Below are positions 34,055-42,810 of a stretch of 64,000 nt of DNA, in pieces (position 1 is the stretch's first letter; every line of letters begins with the position of its first letter). The notes under the pieces were generated by a model that saw only the letters and a list, made by a program, of their open reading frames with translations, searched no databases and was not told where the DNA came from. The position numbers were made by a program, and so were the translations under genes. The stretch comes from Lachnospiraceae bacterium (GTDB taxonomy: Bacteria; Bacillota; Clostridia; Lachnospirales; Lachnospiraceae): contig SVFF01000010.1 in assembly GCA_015057005.1 (NCBI GenBank), positions 1 through 64,000 on the forward strand. The letters run 5' to 3'.

Positions 34055-34418
34055 CATTTTATATCATAAAAACTCGTTCACTTATATTCAATTTTTTGTT
34101 AGATTGATTTGTAGTCGTTTAAATCCATTTGTATCTTATAATTCATAGGATTTCCATTGTACAATTGATGATCATCTTCCGAAGGTGCGCAAGACGAAGT
34201 TGTGGCTCTGCCCGAATTTAATCTGTACGCCAAAATGCACCTGTTGTATAATATAGTTGTACTGATGAATACGTGTGGTTGTATATGGCTGCATGGAGGA
34301 AAATGGAAAAGAACGATGTATTGGATGGCGCATCGGAAATGTTTTCGCGGCAGTAATTTAGGAGCCAGGGCAAGAAGGAAAGGAAAGATTGGACGAATTT
34401 TGTCCGGGGAGATAGCGT
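34055..34418. other. Intergenic region before the GGADGPT-motif protein
   Basis: AT-rich with no recognised gene. A 17-codon frame with a good ribosome site (TGGAGGAAA before ATG 34303, reading MEKNDVLDGASEMFSRQ) might be a leader peptide. A TATAAT at 34237-34242 is a possible -10. Confidence 0.35.
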
Positions 34419-34988
34419 ATGAAAGAGATGAGTAGCGGCGCGGTTGCCATTATAGGCGGAGCTGATGGACCGACCAGCGTATTTGTGGCCGGAAGAAAAA
34501 AGGGAATTCCGCTAAAGCATCGGGTCAAGAATCGGATTTATAAATGGAAGGGAAAGCGTGCGGCAAAGCAAATCATTGCAGGGGAGAGAACGCTTGCAGA
34601 AACGGTCGCGTATGCAGTAGATAAATATGATGCTGTTGAGGCTGATATTACTCAGAGGAAGTATGCCTCACAAAAGAAATGTCTGAAGGGAAGCCTCATT
34701 TGTCGCTACAAGCCGGAATTGTTGGGAAAATTGCCTGAAATAATCTCTGAGGAACAGATGCCCATGGATTTTCATATTTATGAGATTGGTATCGGCGATG
34801 GCAGACTGGAGATGGAAATTGATTACCACTGGAATATTTTCGGGATATCGTACAGCGGAAGCAAAAAGTCCATGAAGCAGATGAAAGCGATTGCCAGGGA
34901 TTTATATCTTTATTATGGGGTTTCAGAGGAAGATATTCAGCAAAAATCAGAGAGGTATCATTCTCTGTTGGCCATATTGAGTATGTAG
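34419..34988 (+). CDS. Unknown protein with an OadB-like GGADGPT N-terminal motif
   Basis: The protein has 189 residues, from an ATG behind GGGGAG. Residues 7-22 (AVAIIGGADGPTSVFV) copy the conserved membrane-embedded motif of Na+-translocating decarboxylase beta subunits. The remainder is a soluble, basic domain (KWKGKRAAKQIIAGERTLAETVAYAVDKYDAVE) with no beta-subunit features and no recognised family. Whether the motif is a targeting or assembly tag or shared ancestry is unknown. Confidence 0.65.
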   Translation: MKEMSSGAVAIIGGADGPTSVFVAGRKKGIPLKHRVKNRIYKWKGKRAAKQIIAGERTLAETVAYAVDKYDAVEADITQRKYASQKKCLKGSLICRYKPELLGKLPEIISEEQMPMDFHIYEIGIGDGRLEMEIDYHWNIFGISYSGSKKSMKQMKAIARDLYLYYGVSEEDIQQKSERYHSLLAILSM

Positions 34989-35115
34989 AGAAATGACTTC
35001 CAAAGTACATGTAAGTTGGAAAAAATGGCAGACAAAATAGTGAGTGCAGGAATGCAAAGGAATGTTCTGTAAAGTGATGGCAAGAGGATTTATTTAAAAT
35101 AAGGGAATAATATCT

Positions 35116-35322
35116 ATGGAATATTTGGTAAAATGTACAGGGCCACAGACAACAGCCTGTATCAAGTGCGGATCGGTATTAAATATATCAGCAGATAATA
35201 AGATTGGACGCTGCGGTCACTGCGGCTGTATAATGCATGTAGAATATGCGGAAAAAGTAGTGGTTAAGGAAGACCCACCGAAGAAAAAAGAGTGGGTACA
35301 AATGACATTGTTTAATGAATAA
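35116..35322 (+). CDS. Small zinc-ribbon protein
   Basis: A 68-residue protein with two CxxC-type knuckles (ACIKCGS and CGHCGC) spaced as in a zinc ribbon. It is otherwise polar and ends QMTLFNE. The function is unknown. It starts 127 bases after the GGADGPT-motif gene and lies 39 bases before the next small gene in the same direction. Confidence 0.65.
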   Translation: MEYLVKCTGPQTTACIKCGSVLNISADNKIGRCGHCGCIMHVEYAEKVVVKEDPPKKKEWVQMTLFNE

Positions 35323-35361
35323 TGTTACATACGCTTATAAAAGCTTAAGAGGCAGGAAATC

Positions 35362-35646
35362 ATGAAACCAAGAACAGAAATTAGTATGGAACTGTATCAA
35401 ATAATGTTGGACCGAGGTTATCCGGAGAACTTGTGCGATCTGGTGACGAGAAATTTGAACACAGATTACACGGCAACCAGGATGATCGGCTATTTATCCC
35501 ATTATTCCTATTTGCCGGAGCTGGAAGTCGTAGATGAAATGCTTGCCATACTCAGCGATCGGAATGCCCTCATTCAAAAGAAAGAAGCAGAGCAGGCACA
35601 GGCAAAATTGAATGAACTGTACAGAGATGGATTAGGCATTGAATAA
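35362..35646 (+). CDS. Hypothetical protein, 94 residues
   Basis: A helical, soluble protein (MELYQIMLDRGYPENLCDLVTRNLNTDYTA then MIGYLSHY) with a coiled-coil-like C-terminus (KKEAEQAQAKLNELY). The ribosome site GGCAGGAAA is acceptable. It looks like a conserved small Clostridia protein but I cannot name a family. Confidence 0.65.
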   Translation: MKPRTEISMELYQIMLDRGYPENLCDLVTRNLNTDYTATRMIGYLSHYSYLPELEVVDEMLAILSDRNALIQKKEAEQAQAKLNELYRDGLGIE

Positions 35647-35717
35647 GTACATGGCTCAATAAGAGGAAAGAGCCGTAAGAGGCATGAAAGCAGGAACTGC
35701 AGGACTATATCGTAACT

Positions 35718-36131
35718 ATGCAACAATGGGTAGAGCAATGTAAACAATATTCTGAAGATAAAAAAAGATATACATTCCAAATTGTGACAAATGATGCAGA
35801 GCAGAGATATATTGGCTGGGTTTCTTCGTATAGAATTGATGGCGGGTACAATTATACAAAATACCAAGGATATCGTACAATTGGAATCAATATTCCGGAT
35901 ATGTCGGCTAGGGGCAAGGGATATTCCTATCAGACACTAGCTGCATTTATTCAATATTTGTTGGAACATGGAGAAAAAGAAATACATACTCAAATTTGGT
36001 CAGGTAACACACGAATGATTCATATTGCTGAAAAAATGGGCTTTGAAGAATGTTGTAGGAAAGTTGGCGTACGAAGTGTCAGAGGGCAAGTGTATGATGG
36101 ATTGACATTTAAATTGAACAGGGATAAATAG
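35718..36131 (+). pseudogene. GNAT acetyltransferase, N-terminally truncated
   Basis: The 137 codons cover the core and C-terminal part of a GNAT N-acetyltransferase: IGINIPDMSARGKGYSYQTL is the acetyl-CoA loop strand and IHIAEKMGFEE the last motif. The first 40-50 residues of a normal GNAT are absent; the open frame extends 14 codons upstream to a TGA with no better start. It may be a remnant of a longer gene. Confidence 0.65.
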
Positions 36132-36171
36132 TTCTGATGAGTGTGCAGATATAATTGTCAGAAAATTACTT

Positions 36172-36411
36172 TTGACAAGCCAATAAAATTGTGATATTTT
36201 AAGTGAAATTTATGAAAGGACTACGACAATCATGACAGCTTATACTTCTTTGTTCAATCTGAATACTGCTGTCCAGCGCGCCGGATTCGCACAGATTTCG
36301 ACGGGCTTGTGTTGGCGTACCCAAATTTCAGTGTAGTCCGATTGAGGGCGATAAGTGATTAGGTAAGAGACGGTGCAAGTCGAAGGTTAATTCGATTTGT
36401 ACCGTTTTTTT
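36172..36411 (+). promoter_or_regulatory. Promoter and transcription attenuator before the methyltransferase
   Basis: TTGACA at 36172, a 17-base spacer and TATTTT at 36195 form a promoter. A strong terminator follows (stem CGGTGCAAGTCGAA/TTCGATTTGTACCG, 36371-36404, then seven Ts). Inside the leader ORF the bases TTCGAC and TTGTG (36297-36311) can pair instead with the 5' arm of the terminator. Ribosome position on the leader could therefore decide read-through. Confidence 0.6.
36232..36336 (+). CDS. Leader peptide candidate (34 residues)
   Basis: An ATG with AAAGGA 12 bases upstream opens a 34-codon frame (starts MTAYTSLFNLNTAV) between the promoter and the terminator. Its 3' part overlaps the bases that could form the antiterminator. 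The position fits an attenuator leader peptide; there is no sequence family to confirm it. Confidence 0.45.
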   Translation: MTAYTSLFNLNTAVQRAGFAQISTGLCWRTQISV

Positions 36412-36455
36412 AGTTCTCAGTTAGACTATTTATGTAGTAGGAGGAGGTGGGTGTC

Positions 36456-36602
36456 ATGCCGGAACAGGCCGTTCGCCACCGGGAAGAAACTGATTCAAAA
36501 ACAGATTCTGACCAGCAATTTTACGATTACAGAGAAGCAAAAGGAGAAGCATATGAAAACAATCGACACAACTGTTCTGGCAGGATACAATGCCGGAATT
36601 GA
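36456..36602 (+). CDS. Small overlapping ORF ahead of the methyltransferase (48 codons)
   Basis: A very strong ribosome site (AGGAGGAGG) precedes an ATG that opens 48 codons of polar sequence and ends 50 bases inside the methyltransferase gene in another frame. Translation of it would pass over the methyltransferase start. It may couple or limit translation of that gene, or may be chance. Confidence 0.4.
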   Translation: MPEQAVRHREETDSKTDSDQQFYDYREAKGEAYENNRHNCSGRIQCRN

Positions 36603-37416
36603 AAGAAACCGTTTGAGGGAAGGAATCGGCCTCATTGAATTTGAAAGAACGAAAGAAATATTGGTAGAGAAATTACCCAAGCCACCTGCTGTTATTTATG
36701 ATATTGGAGGCGGTTATGGAGAATACGCCTGGTGGCTGGCATCCCTGGGGTACGAGGTACATTTGTTTGATCTGTCTGAAACCAATATTAAAATGAGCAA
36801 GGAACTGGCTGCTGAATACCCCTGTGTTTGCCTGAAAGCAGCAATGGTATGCGATGCCAGGGCAGTTCCGCGGCCAGACAAAAGTGCAGATGCCATTTTA
36901 TTTATGGGACCGTTATATTCAATCACTGAATATGAAGAGAGGATTCTTGCCATCAAAGAATGTCACAGGCTTTTGAAGGATGATGGTATTCTCTTCTCGG
37001 CAGCGCTGACACCATTCAGCGTGCTTGTTCCCCGCATAGCTAAGTACCATGTGGATGAGAGCAAAAAGGGAACTGAATTGGATGATCCTGCCGTTATTTC
37101 TATTATAGAGCGGGCACTTACAGATGGATGTTATATCAATCCGGAACGGAAGATTGCCAATGGTTTGGGAAGTTCGCATTTACATACAGCCAAGGCGCTT
37201 AGAGAGGAGTTGACTTGCGGAGGTTTGGAGACATCCACGGTTCATGGTGTGATGGGAGGTGCCTGGCTTGCCCCCAATTTGAATGAGTTGTTAGAGGATG
37301 AAAAGACCAGGGAAGTTCTGTTGAAAACAGTCCGAATGTTGGATATCCATGAGGAAATTATTGGTTTGTCAGGGCATATGCTTGCAGTTTCGAGGAAAAT
37401 AGAAAAAGAGACTTGA
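36553..37416 (+). CDS. Class I SAM-dependent methyltransferase
   Basis: I start at ATG 36553, 6 bases after AAGGAG, for 287 residues. Motif I is VIYDIGGGYGEYAWWLAS, followed by the acidic VHLFDLS and ADAILFMGPLYSI. This is the Methyltransf_11/25 type, with no residues that reveal the target. The upstream attenuator-like leader resembles control seen for ribosome-linked resistance methylases and efflux genes, but no resistance role can be read from the protein itself. Confidence 0.8.
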   Translation: MKTIDTTVLAGYNAGIERNRLREGIGLIEFERTKEILVEKLPKPPAVIYDIGGGYGEYAWWLASLGYEVHLFDLSETNIKMSKELAAEYPCVCLKAAMVCDARAVPRPDKSADAILFMGPLYSITEYEERILAIKECHRLLKDDGILFSAALTPFSVLVPRIAKYHVDESKKGTELDDPAVISIIERALTDGCYINPERKIANGLGSSHLHTAKALREELTCGGLETSTVHGVMGGAWLAPNLNELLEDEKTREVLLKTVRMLDIHEEIIGLSGHMLAVSRKIEKET

Positions 37417-37454
37417 TAAAGGAACAAGAATGGTAGCATATTCTTTGTGGTAGC

Positions 37455-37483
37455 TTGGCAGGTAATATCAGATATGTTATAAT
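37455..37483 (+). promoter_or_regulatory. Promoter of the GH28-like gene
   Basis: TTGGCA at 37455, a 17-base spacer and TATAAT at 37478. Confidence 0.8.
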
Positions 37484-37516
37484 AAAGCAAACTTACTGAC
37501 TAGAGGAGGATGTTTC

Positions 37517-39016
37517 ATGTTTTCAGCATCAGAATTTACACACCATTACACCAAATCAGTTTTCAAATATACGGAGCCCATCTCCGGGGATTACAAAGTG
37601 TATGTAAACGGCCGGGAGATCCCTGTGTACACCTGCCGCATTTCTGCTTATCCCTTTAACCGTGTGTGGCCGGGCTTTCAGAGACCGGTGAATCAGAGTG
37701 AACTGGCATCTTTTGTAAATATTGTCAGCGACGAAGAACTGAAGATTGAGGTTGTGGTAAACAAGGCTTACGAGAATATTTATCTGAAGCCTTATTCCAA
37801 GGGCATCGTGCCGGAGATTGTGGAAGAGAGGGTTTGCTTTACCTTAAAGGAGCATGGTCAGTTTGTGCTGGAGGCGGATGATTATCATCATTGTCTGTAT
37901 ATTTTTAACAGTAAGCCTATTACATGTGAGGATCCCACTTCTGTAACCCACTATTTTGGACCGGGCATTCATATGGTAGGAAAAATTGAACTGCATGACA
38001 ATGAGAGTGTGTATGTGGACAAGGATGCGCTGGTGTTTGGCTGGATCTTTGCGGAAAATGCCGGGAATCTGCATATCTATGGCAATGGCGTTCTGGATGA
38101 TTCCGGGGAAGCACGTTTTAGCAATGCCTGTTATGAGGCTTATTGTAACGGCAACGTGAAATTCTATGATTGTGAAAACCTGAGGATGGAGGGCGTGCTG
38201 CTGCGCAATTCTGCCATCTGGTGCGTCAACCTGTTCCATTGTTTCGATGTGAAGCTTGATGATATCAAAGTCTTTGGTCAGTGGCGCTACAATACGGACG
38301 GCATTGATATTGTAAACTGTCGTGATATTACCGTGACCAATTCCTTTATTCACTCCTTTGACGATACGATCACCATCAAGGGCATCGAGCGTTATCTGGA
38401 GACGGACAATGAAAATATGTTGTTTGAGAAGTGTGTGTTCTGGTGTGATTGGAACAAGACCTGCGAGATCGGAATAGAGACAGCATGTCGGGAATACAAG
38501 AATATCACTTTCCGGGACTGTGATATTTTGCGGGGTGGAGATACAGCCCTGGATATTGCAAACGGAGAGTGTGCGGAGGTGCATCATATTACATTTGAAA
38601 ACATTCGGGTGGAATACAATTCCTTTGATGTGCCCCAATTATATCAGAGTACCGATGAAATGGTTTATGAATCGAAGGGTGTAGTTCATGTTCCGCATCT
38701 CATTAAGATTTCTAACAACAGATTCCGCACCCCGGGGTGTTGGGAATTGTGGGGTGTGCCGCTGAAAATAGAGAGGGAGATTGATTTGAGTGGTATTGAG
38801 ACCTGTGGTGTACATGATATTACAATCCGCAATATCCGGGTGTATTATGACGAGGCAATTCCCAAGAAGGATGGAAAGTGGAATGTGCCTGTACGCATAC
38901 AGTCCTGTGTAGAGGGAGTAGAATTTTATAATATTGATATTTCAGACGTTACGCTTACACCTACAAGGGGAGGACGTATCGTAGGAGAGACTGTTGAACT
39001 TGACCTCGGTCAGTAA
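37517..39016 (+). CDS. GH28-like right-handed beta-helix glycosidase
   Basis: The protein has 499 residues, without a signal peptide. An N-terminal beta domain is followed by parallel beta-helix coils (NLHIYGNGVLDDSG, NTDGIDIVNCRDITVTNSFI, SFDDTITIKG). NTDG and the Asp-Asp pair correspond to the catalytic aspartates of GH28 polygalacturonases, but the G-H-G and R-I-K motifs are not clear. Related beta-helix enzymes such as GH49 or GH110 are alternatives. Cytosolic action on imported galacturonide or galactoside is inferred. Confidence 0.75.
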   Translation: MFSASEFTHHYTKSVFKYTEPISGDYKVYVNGREIPVYTCRISAYPFNRVWPGFQRPVNQSELASFVNIVSDEELKIEVVVNKAYENIYLKPYSKGIVPEIVEERVCFTLKEHGQFVLEADDYHHCLYIFNSKPITCEDPTSVTHYFGPGIHMVGKIELHDNESVYVDKDALVFGWIFAENAGNLHIYGNGVLDDSGEARFSNACYEAYCNGNVKFYDCENLRMEGVLLRNSAIWCVNLFHCFDVKLDDIKVFGQWRYNTDGIDIVNCRDITVTNSFIHSFDDTITIKGIERYLETDNENMLFEKCVFWCDWNKTCEIGIETACREYKNITFRDCDILRGGDTALDIANGECAEVHHITFENIRVEYNSFDVPQLYQSTDEMVYESKGVVHVPHLIKISNNRFRTPGCWELWGVPLKIEREIDLSGIETCGVHDITIRNIRVYYDEAIPKKDGKWNVPVRIQSCVEGVEFYNIDISDVTLTPTRGGRIVGETVELDLGQ

Positions 39017-39028
39017 AATATACAATAA

Positions 39029-39067
39029 ATACGGGAGCACACCGATTTGGTATGCCCCCGTATTTTT
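39029..39067 (+). terminator. Terminator of the GH28-like gene
   Basis: Stem ATACGGG.GCA / TGC.CCCGTAT followed by TTTTTA. Confidence 0.85.
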
Positions 39068-39097
39068 ATGTAAGAAAAAAGGTAAAGCGAAATTAAG

Positions 39098-40618
39098 TTA
39101 TTGATTGGCTTTTTCGAATGCATCCTGAATCTCAGGATCGTAGGAGTACATAGGCTTTACGTTGCAGCCTTTCATCTTGCGGGCTGCGTAGTTGCGTGTG
39201 ATTTTGAAGACCATAGGACTGAGTGCAACAACACCGATCAGGTTGGGGATCATCATCAGGCCGTTGAAGGTGTCGGAGATATCCCATGCCAGAGAGGAAG
39301 TCATTACGGAACCGGAAACGATCATCAGTACGAAGATGATCTTGTACACCTTAACACCCTTGGTACCGAAGAGGTATTCTACAGCCTTGGAACCGTACTG
39401 GGACCAGCCGAGAACGGTAGTGAAAGCGAAGAACAGCATTGCCAGAGCTACGAACCATCTGCCGGGCTGTCCGAAAACATTGCCGAATGCATCACTGATC
39501 AGAGTGGCATCGCTTACGCCAGCTTTTGCCATGCCGGCTTCCAGATCGATTTGGCCGGAGGTCAGTGCGATCAAAGCAGTCATAGTACAAACAACGATGG
39601 TATCAAGGAATACTTCGAAGATACCCCACATACCCTGCTTAACAGGTTCTTTAACGTCTGCAGAAGCGTGTACCAGTGCGGAAGAACCAAGACCTGCTTC
39701 GTTAGAGTAAACACCGCGCTTACAACCCTGTACCACTGCCAGTTTGATAGCGGCACCTGCAGCACCGCCTGCCAGTGCTTCCACGCCCATAGCGTGAACG
39801 AAGATGGACTTGATAGCGGGAAGGATCATGTCAAAGTTGATGAACATTGCGATCAGACCAAAAAAGATGTATGCAATTGCCATGAAAGGAACCACTTTTT
39901 CAGCAAATGCAGCTACACGCTGGAGACCGCCGATGATGATAACTGCGCCAACGATCAGCAGGGCAATACCGATGCTTAAGTTAACCATGTTAACGCTGCC
40001 GATGGTCCAATTAACGTTTGCAAAGAATGCAGATTCCATATTCAGAACGATCTTGTTGACCTGGCCCATGTTACCGATACCGAAGGAAGCCAGAATAGTA
40101 AATGCTGCGAAGAGCACTGCCAGGATAGCTGCAGGTACCTTCAGGCCTTTGATCTTGCCAAGGCCGTCAGAGATGAAGTACATAGGGCCGCCGGACCATT
40201 CGCCGTCTTTATTTTTGCGGCGGTAGTAAACGCCGAGAACTGCTTCGGAATATTTGGTCATCATACCAACAAAAGCTGCTACCCACATCCAAAGTACAGC
40301 GCCGGGACCACCGATACAGATAGCGGCAGCTACACCTGCGATGTTACCGGTACCGATGGTAGCGGCAAGTGCAGTACAGAGAGCCTGGAACTGGGTGATG
40401 GACTTAGCGTCAGTTTTCTTGGTGGCTGCGTTATCTTTTTTGAAGATAGTCATGATGGTGTTGCTCCACCAGTGACGCAGGTGGCTCACCTGGAAAACGC
40501 CGGTTACCAGAGTCATGATCACGCCGGCTGCTAACAGCAGGTAGAGACCGAAGTCAGTCCAGATCCAAGTGTTGACCACATTGTTGATGTCTGTGAGTTT
40601 TGTGAAAAATTCGTTCAT
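39098..40618 (-). CDS. AGCS-family Na+:alanine/glycine symporter
   Basis: The protein has 506 residues and about 11 membrane segments. Family motifs are GTGNIAGVAAAICIGGPGAVLWMWVAAFVGM (shown in part) and GVYSNEAGLGSSALVHASA. It imports alanine or glycine with Na+. A glycine riboswitch in its 5' leader shows that glycine is the relevant substrate. The C-terminus is soluble (DPEIQDAFEKANQ). Confidence 0.95.
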   Translation of the reverse strand: MNEFFTKLTDINNVVNTWIWTDFGLYLLLAAGVIMTLVTGVFQVSHLRHWWSNTIMTIFKKDNAATKKTDAKSITQFQALCTALAATIGTGNIAGVAAAICIGGPGAVLWMWVAAFVGMMTKYSEAVLGVYYRRKNKDGEWSGGPMYFISDGLGKIKGLKVPAAILAVLFAAFTILASFGIGNMGQVNKIVLNMESAFFANVNWTIGSVNMVNLSIGIALLIVGAVIIIGGLQRVAAFAEKVVPFMAIAYIFFGLIAMFINFDMILPAIKSIFVHAMGVEALAGGAAGAAIKLAVVQGCKRGVYSNEAGLGSSALVHASADVKEPVKQGMWGIFEVFLDTIVVCTMTALIALTSGQIDLEAGMAKAGVSDATLISDAFGNVFGQPGRWFVALAMLFFAFTTVLGWSQYGSKAVEYLFGTKGVKVYKIIFVLMIVSGSVMTSSLAWDISDTFNGLMMIPNLIGVVALSPMVFKITRNYAARKMKGCNVKPMYSYDPEIQDAFEKANQ

Positions 40619-40634
40619 AATAGTTTCCTCCTCG

Positions 40635-40795
40635 AAAAAAACAGACCGTGCGCGCCAGCGAACGGTCTGAAAACATCAAAAAGAATAAAAATCAATTCTT
40701 GTAAATCAAATCTTTGTCCTTTTGCCTGAGAGTTTCGCTTGCGCTTGCACCTTCGGCACCCAATTGAATGGGATTCTCCAAAGTTCTATCCCCTT
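40635..40795 (-). promoter_or_regulatory. Single-aptamer glycine riboswitch with terminator
   Basis: On the minus strand the conserved blocks read GGAGAAT, GGGTGCCGAAGGTGCAA, then AAACTCTCAGGCAAAAGGAC (40712-40785), the standard glycine aptamer. Only one aptamer is present. A terminator hairpin CAGACCGT/ACGGTCTG followed by seven Ts (40635-40669) lies just before the gene's ribosome site. It probably controls the symporter by termination. Confidence 0.93.
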
Positions 40796-41095
40796 ACAGT
40801 CATCCTGCAAGGATCATCTAGATATTCTGTTTTTAATAAAATAATGAAGCTATTATGGCAGATATTTTCAAAAAAATCAAGCCCTTTTTTGAAAAAAATT
40901 TAATCTTTTAAAGTTTTAGTGCTTTAACGGACGAAACAGAGGGGTTTTCGGGAAACAGTGGAGATGTGGCAGGGTGGCGTCTGCGGAAAATTAGTTGGGG
41001 ATTGAAACTGTGGAAAACATGGTGTAAACTAAAAATAGTTTTATAAATGTGGCTGTGTAGTATATAGTATGAAAGGAAAGGCGAGGAATCTGAGT

Positions 41096-41587
41096 TTGAC
41101 TAAAATAGAGAATATTACAAAAGAGAACAGAATTTTTATTGCCCCCGGAGCAATTGTACTTGGGGATGTGACCCTGGGCGAGGAAGTTGGCATCTGGTAT
41201 CATGCCACCATCCGCGGTGACAGAGCCCCTATTGTGATCGGTAACAGGAGCAATATCCAGGACAATTCCGTAGTTCATGTGGATGCAGACCATTCTGTGA
41301 CCATCGATGACAATGTGACCATTGGCCACGGTGCCATTATTCACGGCTGCGAGATCGGTGACAATACTCTGGTAGGCATGGGAGCCATTATTATGAACGG
41401 TGCTAAGATTGGTAAAAACTGCATCGTGGCAGCAGGTGCCCTTGTGACCCAGAACACGGTAGTGCCTGACAATTCTCTGATTATGGGCAATCCTGCCAAG
41501 GTAAAGAGAGAAGTTACCGAGGAGGAAGTGGCAGGCAATCTGAAGAATGCTGCATTTTATGTGGAAGAGGCAATGGAGAACAGATAA
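41096..41587 (+). CDS. Gamma-carbonic anhydrase-like hexapeptide protein
   Basis: A left-handed beta-helix protein of the gamma-CA/PaaY/YrdA family. Hexapeptide turns and the metal ligands are visible (VVHVDADHSVTIDDNVTIGHGAIIHGCEIG: two His-containing turns). I prefer a TTG start at 41096, 9 bases after GAGGA, for 163 residues. An ATG at 41069 has no ribosome site and lies on a TATAGT box. Activity as carbonic anhydrase is not certain. Confidence 0.85.
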   Translation: MTKIENITKENRIFIAPGAIVLGDVTLGEEVGIWYHATIRGDRAPIVIGNRSNIQDNSVVHVDADHSVTIDDNVTIGHGAIIHGCEIGDNTLVGMGAIIMNGAKIGKNCIVAAGALVTQNTVVPDNSLIMGNPAKVKREVTEEEVAGNLKNAAFYVEEAMENR

Positions 41588-41626
41588 GAGCGCGGGTAAG
41601 AAGCGGGGAGAATGACAATTTTATTC

Positions 41627-41655
41627 TTGCTTTCATTTTAAGTGTATGTTATTAT
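41627..41655 (+). promoter_or_regulatory. Promoter of tRNA-Leu
   Basis: TTGCTT at 41627, 17-base spacer, TATTAT at 41650. Confidence 0.7.
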
Positions 41656-41706
41656 TTATCCATTGATGGTTTTGGCAGGAGAATCCCGCGAAAACTGTCC
41701 TTATTA

Positions 41707-41786
<80 letters not shown>

Positions 41787-41788
41787 TG

Positions 41789-41821
41789 AAAAGCGACGCG
41801 TTGTATTGTGTCGCTTTTTTT
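41789..41821 (+). terminator. Terminator of tRNA-Leu
   Basis: Stem AAAAGCGAC / GTCGCTTTT followed by TTT. Confidence 0.85.
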
Positions 41822-41900
41822 CGTAAAAATGGCAGCAAAACAGTAGTTACATAAGAAGCGTTATATAAGAACAGTAAGAAAAAGGCCGGGAGGTTATGCG

Positions 41901-42755
41901 ATGAAACATTTACCCACATCATCAAATTTTGATTTTCATGTGTTCCCCAAAGAGGATATGAACGCCTATATTCACCGAGGCTTCCAGGTACATAAGAGTA
42001 TTGGGTTTGAGGGCGTTGATCTGGACCTGTATCTTTTGGAAGCCATGGGCGAAAACTGGAGAGCCTGTGTAGAAAACATGGTTGCAATGTCTGAGGAATT
42101 CGGCATTGGTTTCCCTCAGTGTCATCTGCCCTTCATTTCCCAGACCCAGGGCGAGCCGGATCCCACTTTCGATAAAAAGATCCGGGAAGCCATTGATGCC
42201 GCCAAAATGATGAAGGCAGAATATGCTGTACTGCATCCCAATAGTGTTTCTGTGCCCCTTGATCAATACGACCCGAAAGCCCAGTATGACAGAGTGATGA
42301 GTTATATGTCACCGCTTGTGGAGTATGCAGACAAGGCGGGAGTGCAGATCCTCATTGAAAATATGCGCACCAAACCTACACAGATTCCCTCTTATCGTTA
42401 TTGCAGCGGCCCCGAAGAACTGTGCCGGGTGGCGGATGCTCTTGGCATCGGTGTGTGCTGGGATACCGGCCATGCCCATATCAGTGGCTTGTGCCAGTCT
42501 GAGGCGATTAAGTATGTGGGCTCCCGCCTGAAAGCAGTGCATATAAATGACAATTTGGCGGACGACGATATCCATCTGCCTCCCTTTACCGGAACTGTGG
42601 ACTGGGCAGATGTGATGAAAGGTCTCGCAGCAATTGGTTATAATGGTTTCCTGAACTTTGAGGTTGCCACCCAAAAGGTGCCTGCCGGTGCCAGGGAAGC
42701 CTTTGGCCGATATATTCATGGGACAGCAGAGGAACTGTTGGCTTTGTATAAGTAA
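41901..42755 (+). CDS. Sugar phosphate isomerase/epimerase (xylose isomerase-like TIM barrel)
   Basis: The protein has 284 residues in the AP-endonuclease-2 TIM-barrel superfamily. Likely metal ligands are Glu in ILIENM, Asp-His in CWDTGHAHISG, His in KAVHINDN and Glu in LNFEVA. Members isomerise or epimerise sugars or sugar phosphates. It has a GGGAGG ribosome site and converges with an FGGY kinase gene, so a shared sugar pathway is possible. Confidence 0.85.
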   Translation: MKHLPTSSNFDFHVFPKEDMNAYIHRGFQVHKSIGFEGVDLDLYLLEAMGENWRACVENMVAMSEEFGIGFPQCHLPFISQTQGEPDPTFDKKIREAIDAAKMMKAEYAVLHPNSVSVPLDQYDPKAQYDRVMSYMSPLVEYADKAGVQILIENMRTKPTQIPSYRYCSGPEELCRVADALGIGVCWDTGHAHISGLCQSEAIKYVGSRLKAVHINDNLADDDIHLPPFTGTVDWADVMKGLAAIGYNGFLNFEVATQKVPAGAREAFGRYIHGTAEELLALYK

Positions 42756-42780
42756 AACCATGATCTGAATATCCAAAAAT

Positions 42781-42810
42781 TTTTAGGGGACAAATTTTTG
42801 TCCCCTAAAA
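42781..42810. terminator. Bidirectional terminator
   Basis: A perfect stem TTTTAGGGGACAAA / TTTGTCCCCTAAAA between the convergent isomerase and kinase genes. T-runs are present in both directions. Confidence 0.92.

Noticed and set aside
34202..34435. 77-codon frame upstream of the GGADGPT-motif gene
   Set aside because: Overlaps the start and ribosome site of the better-supported gene, and has no family features.
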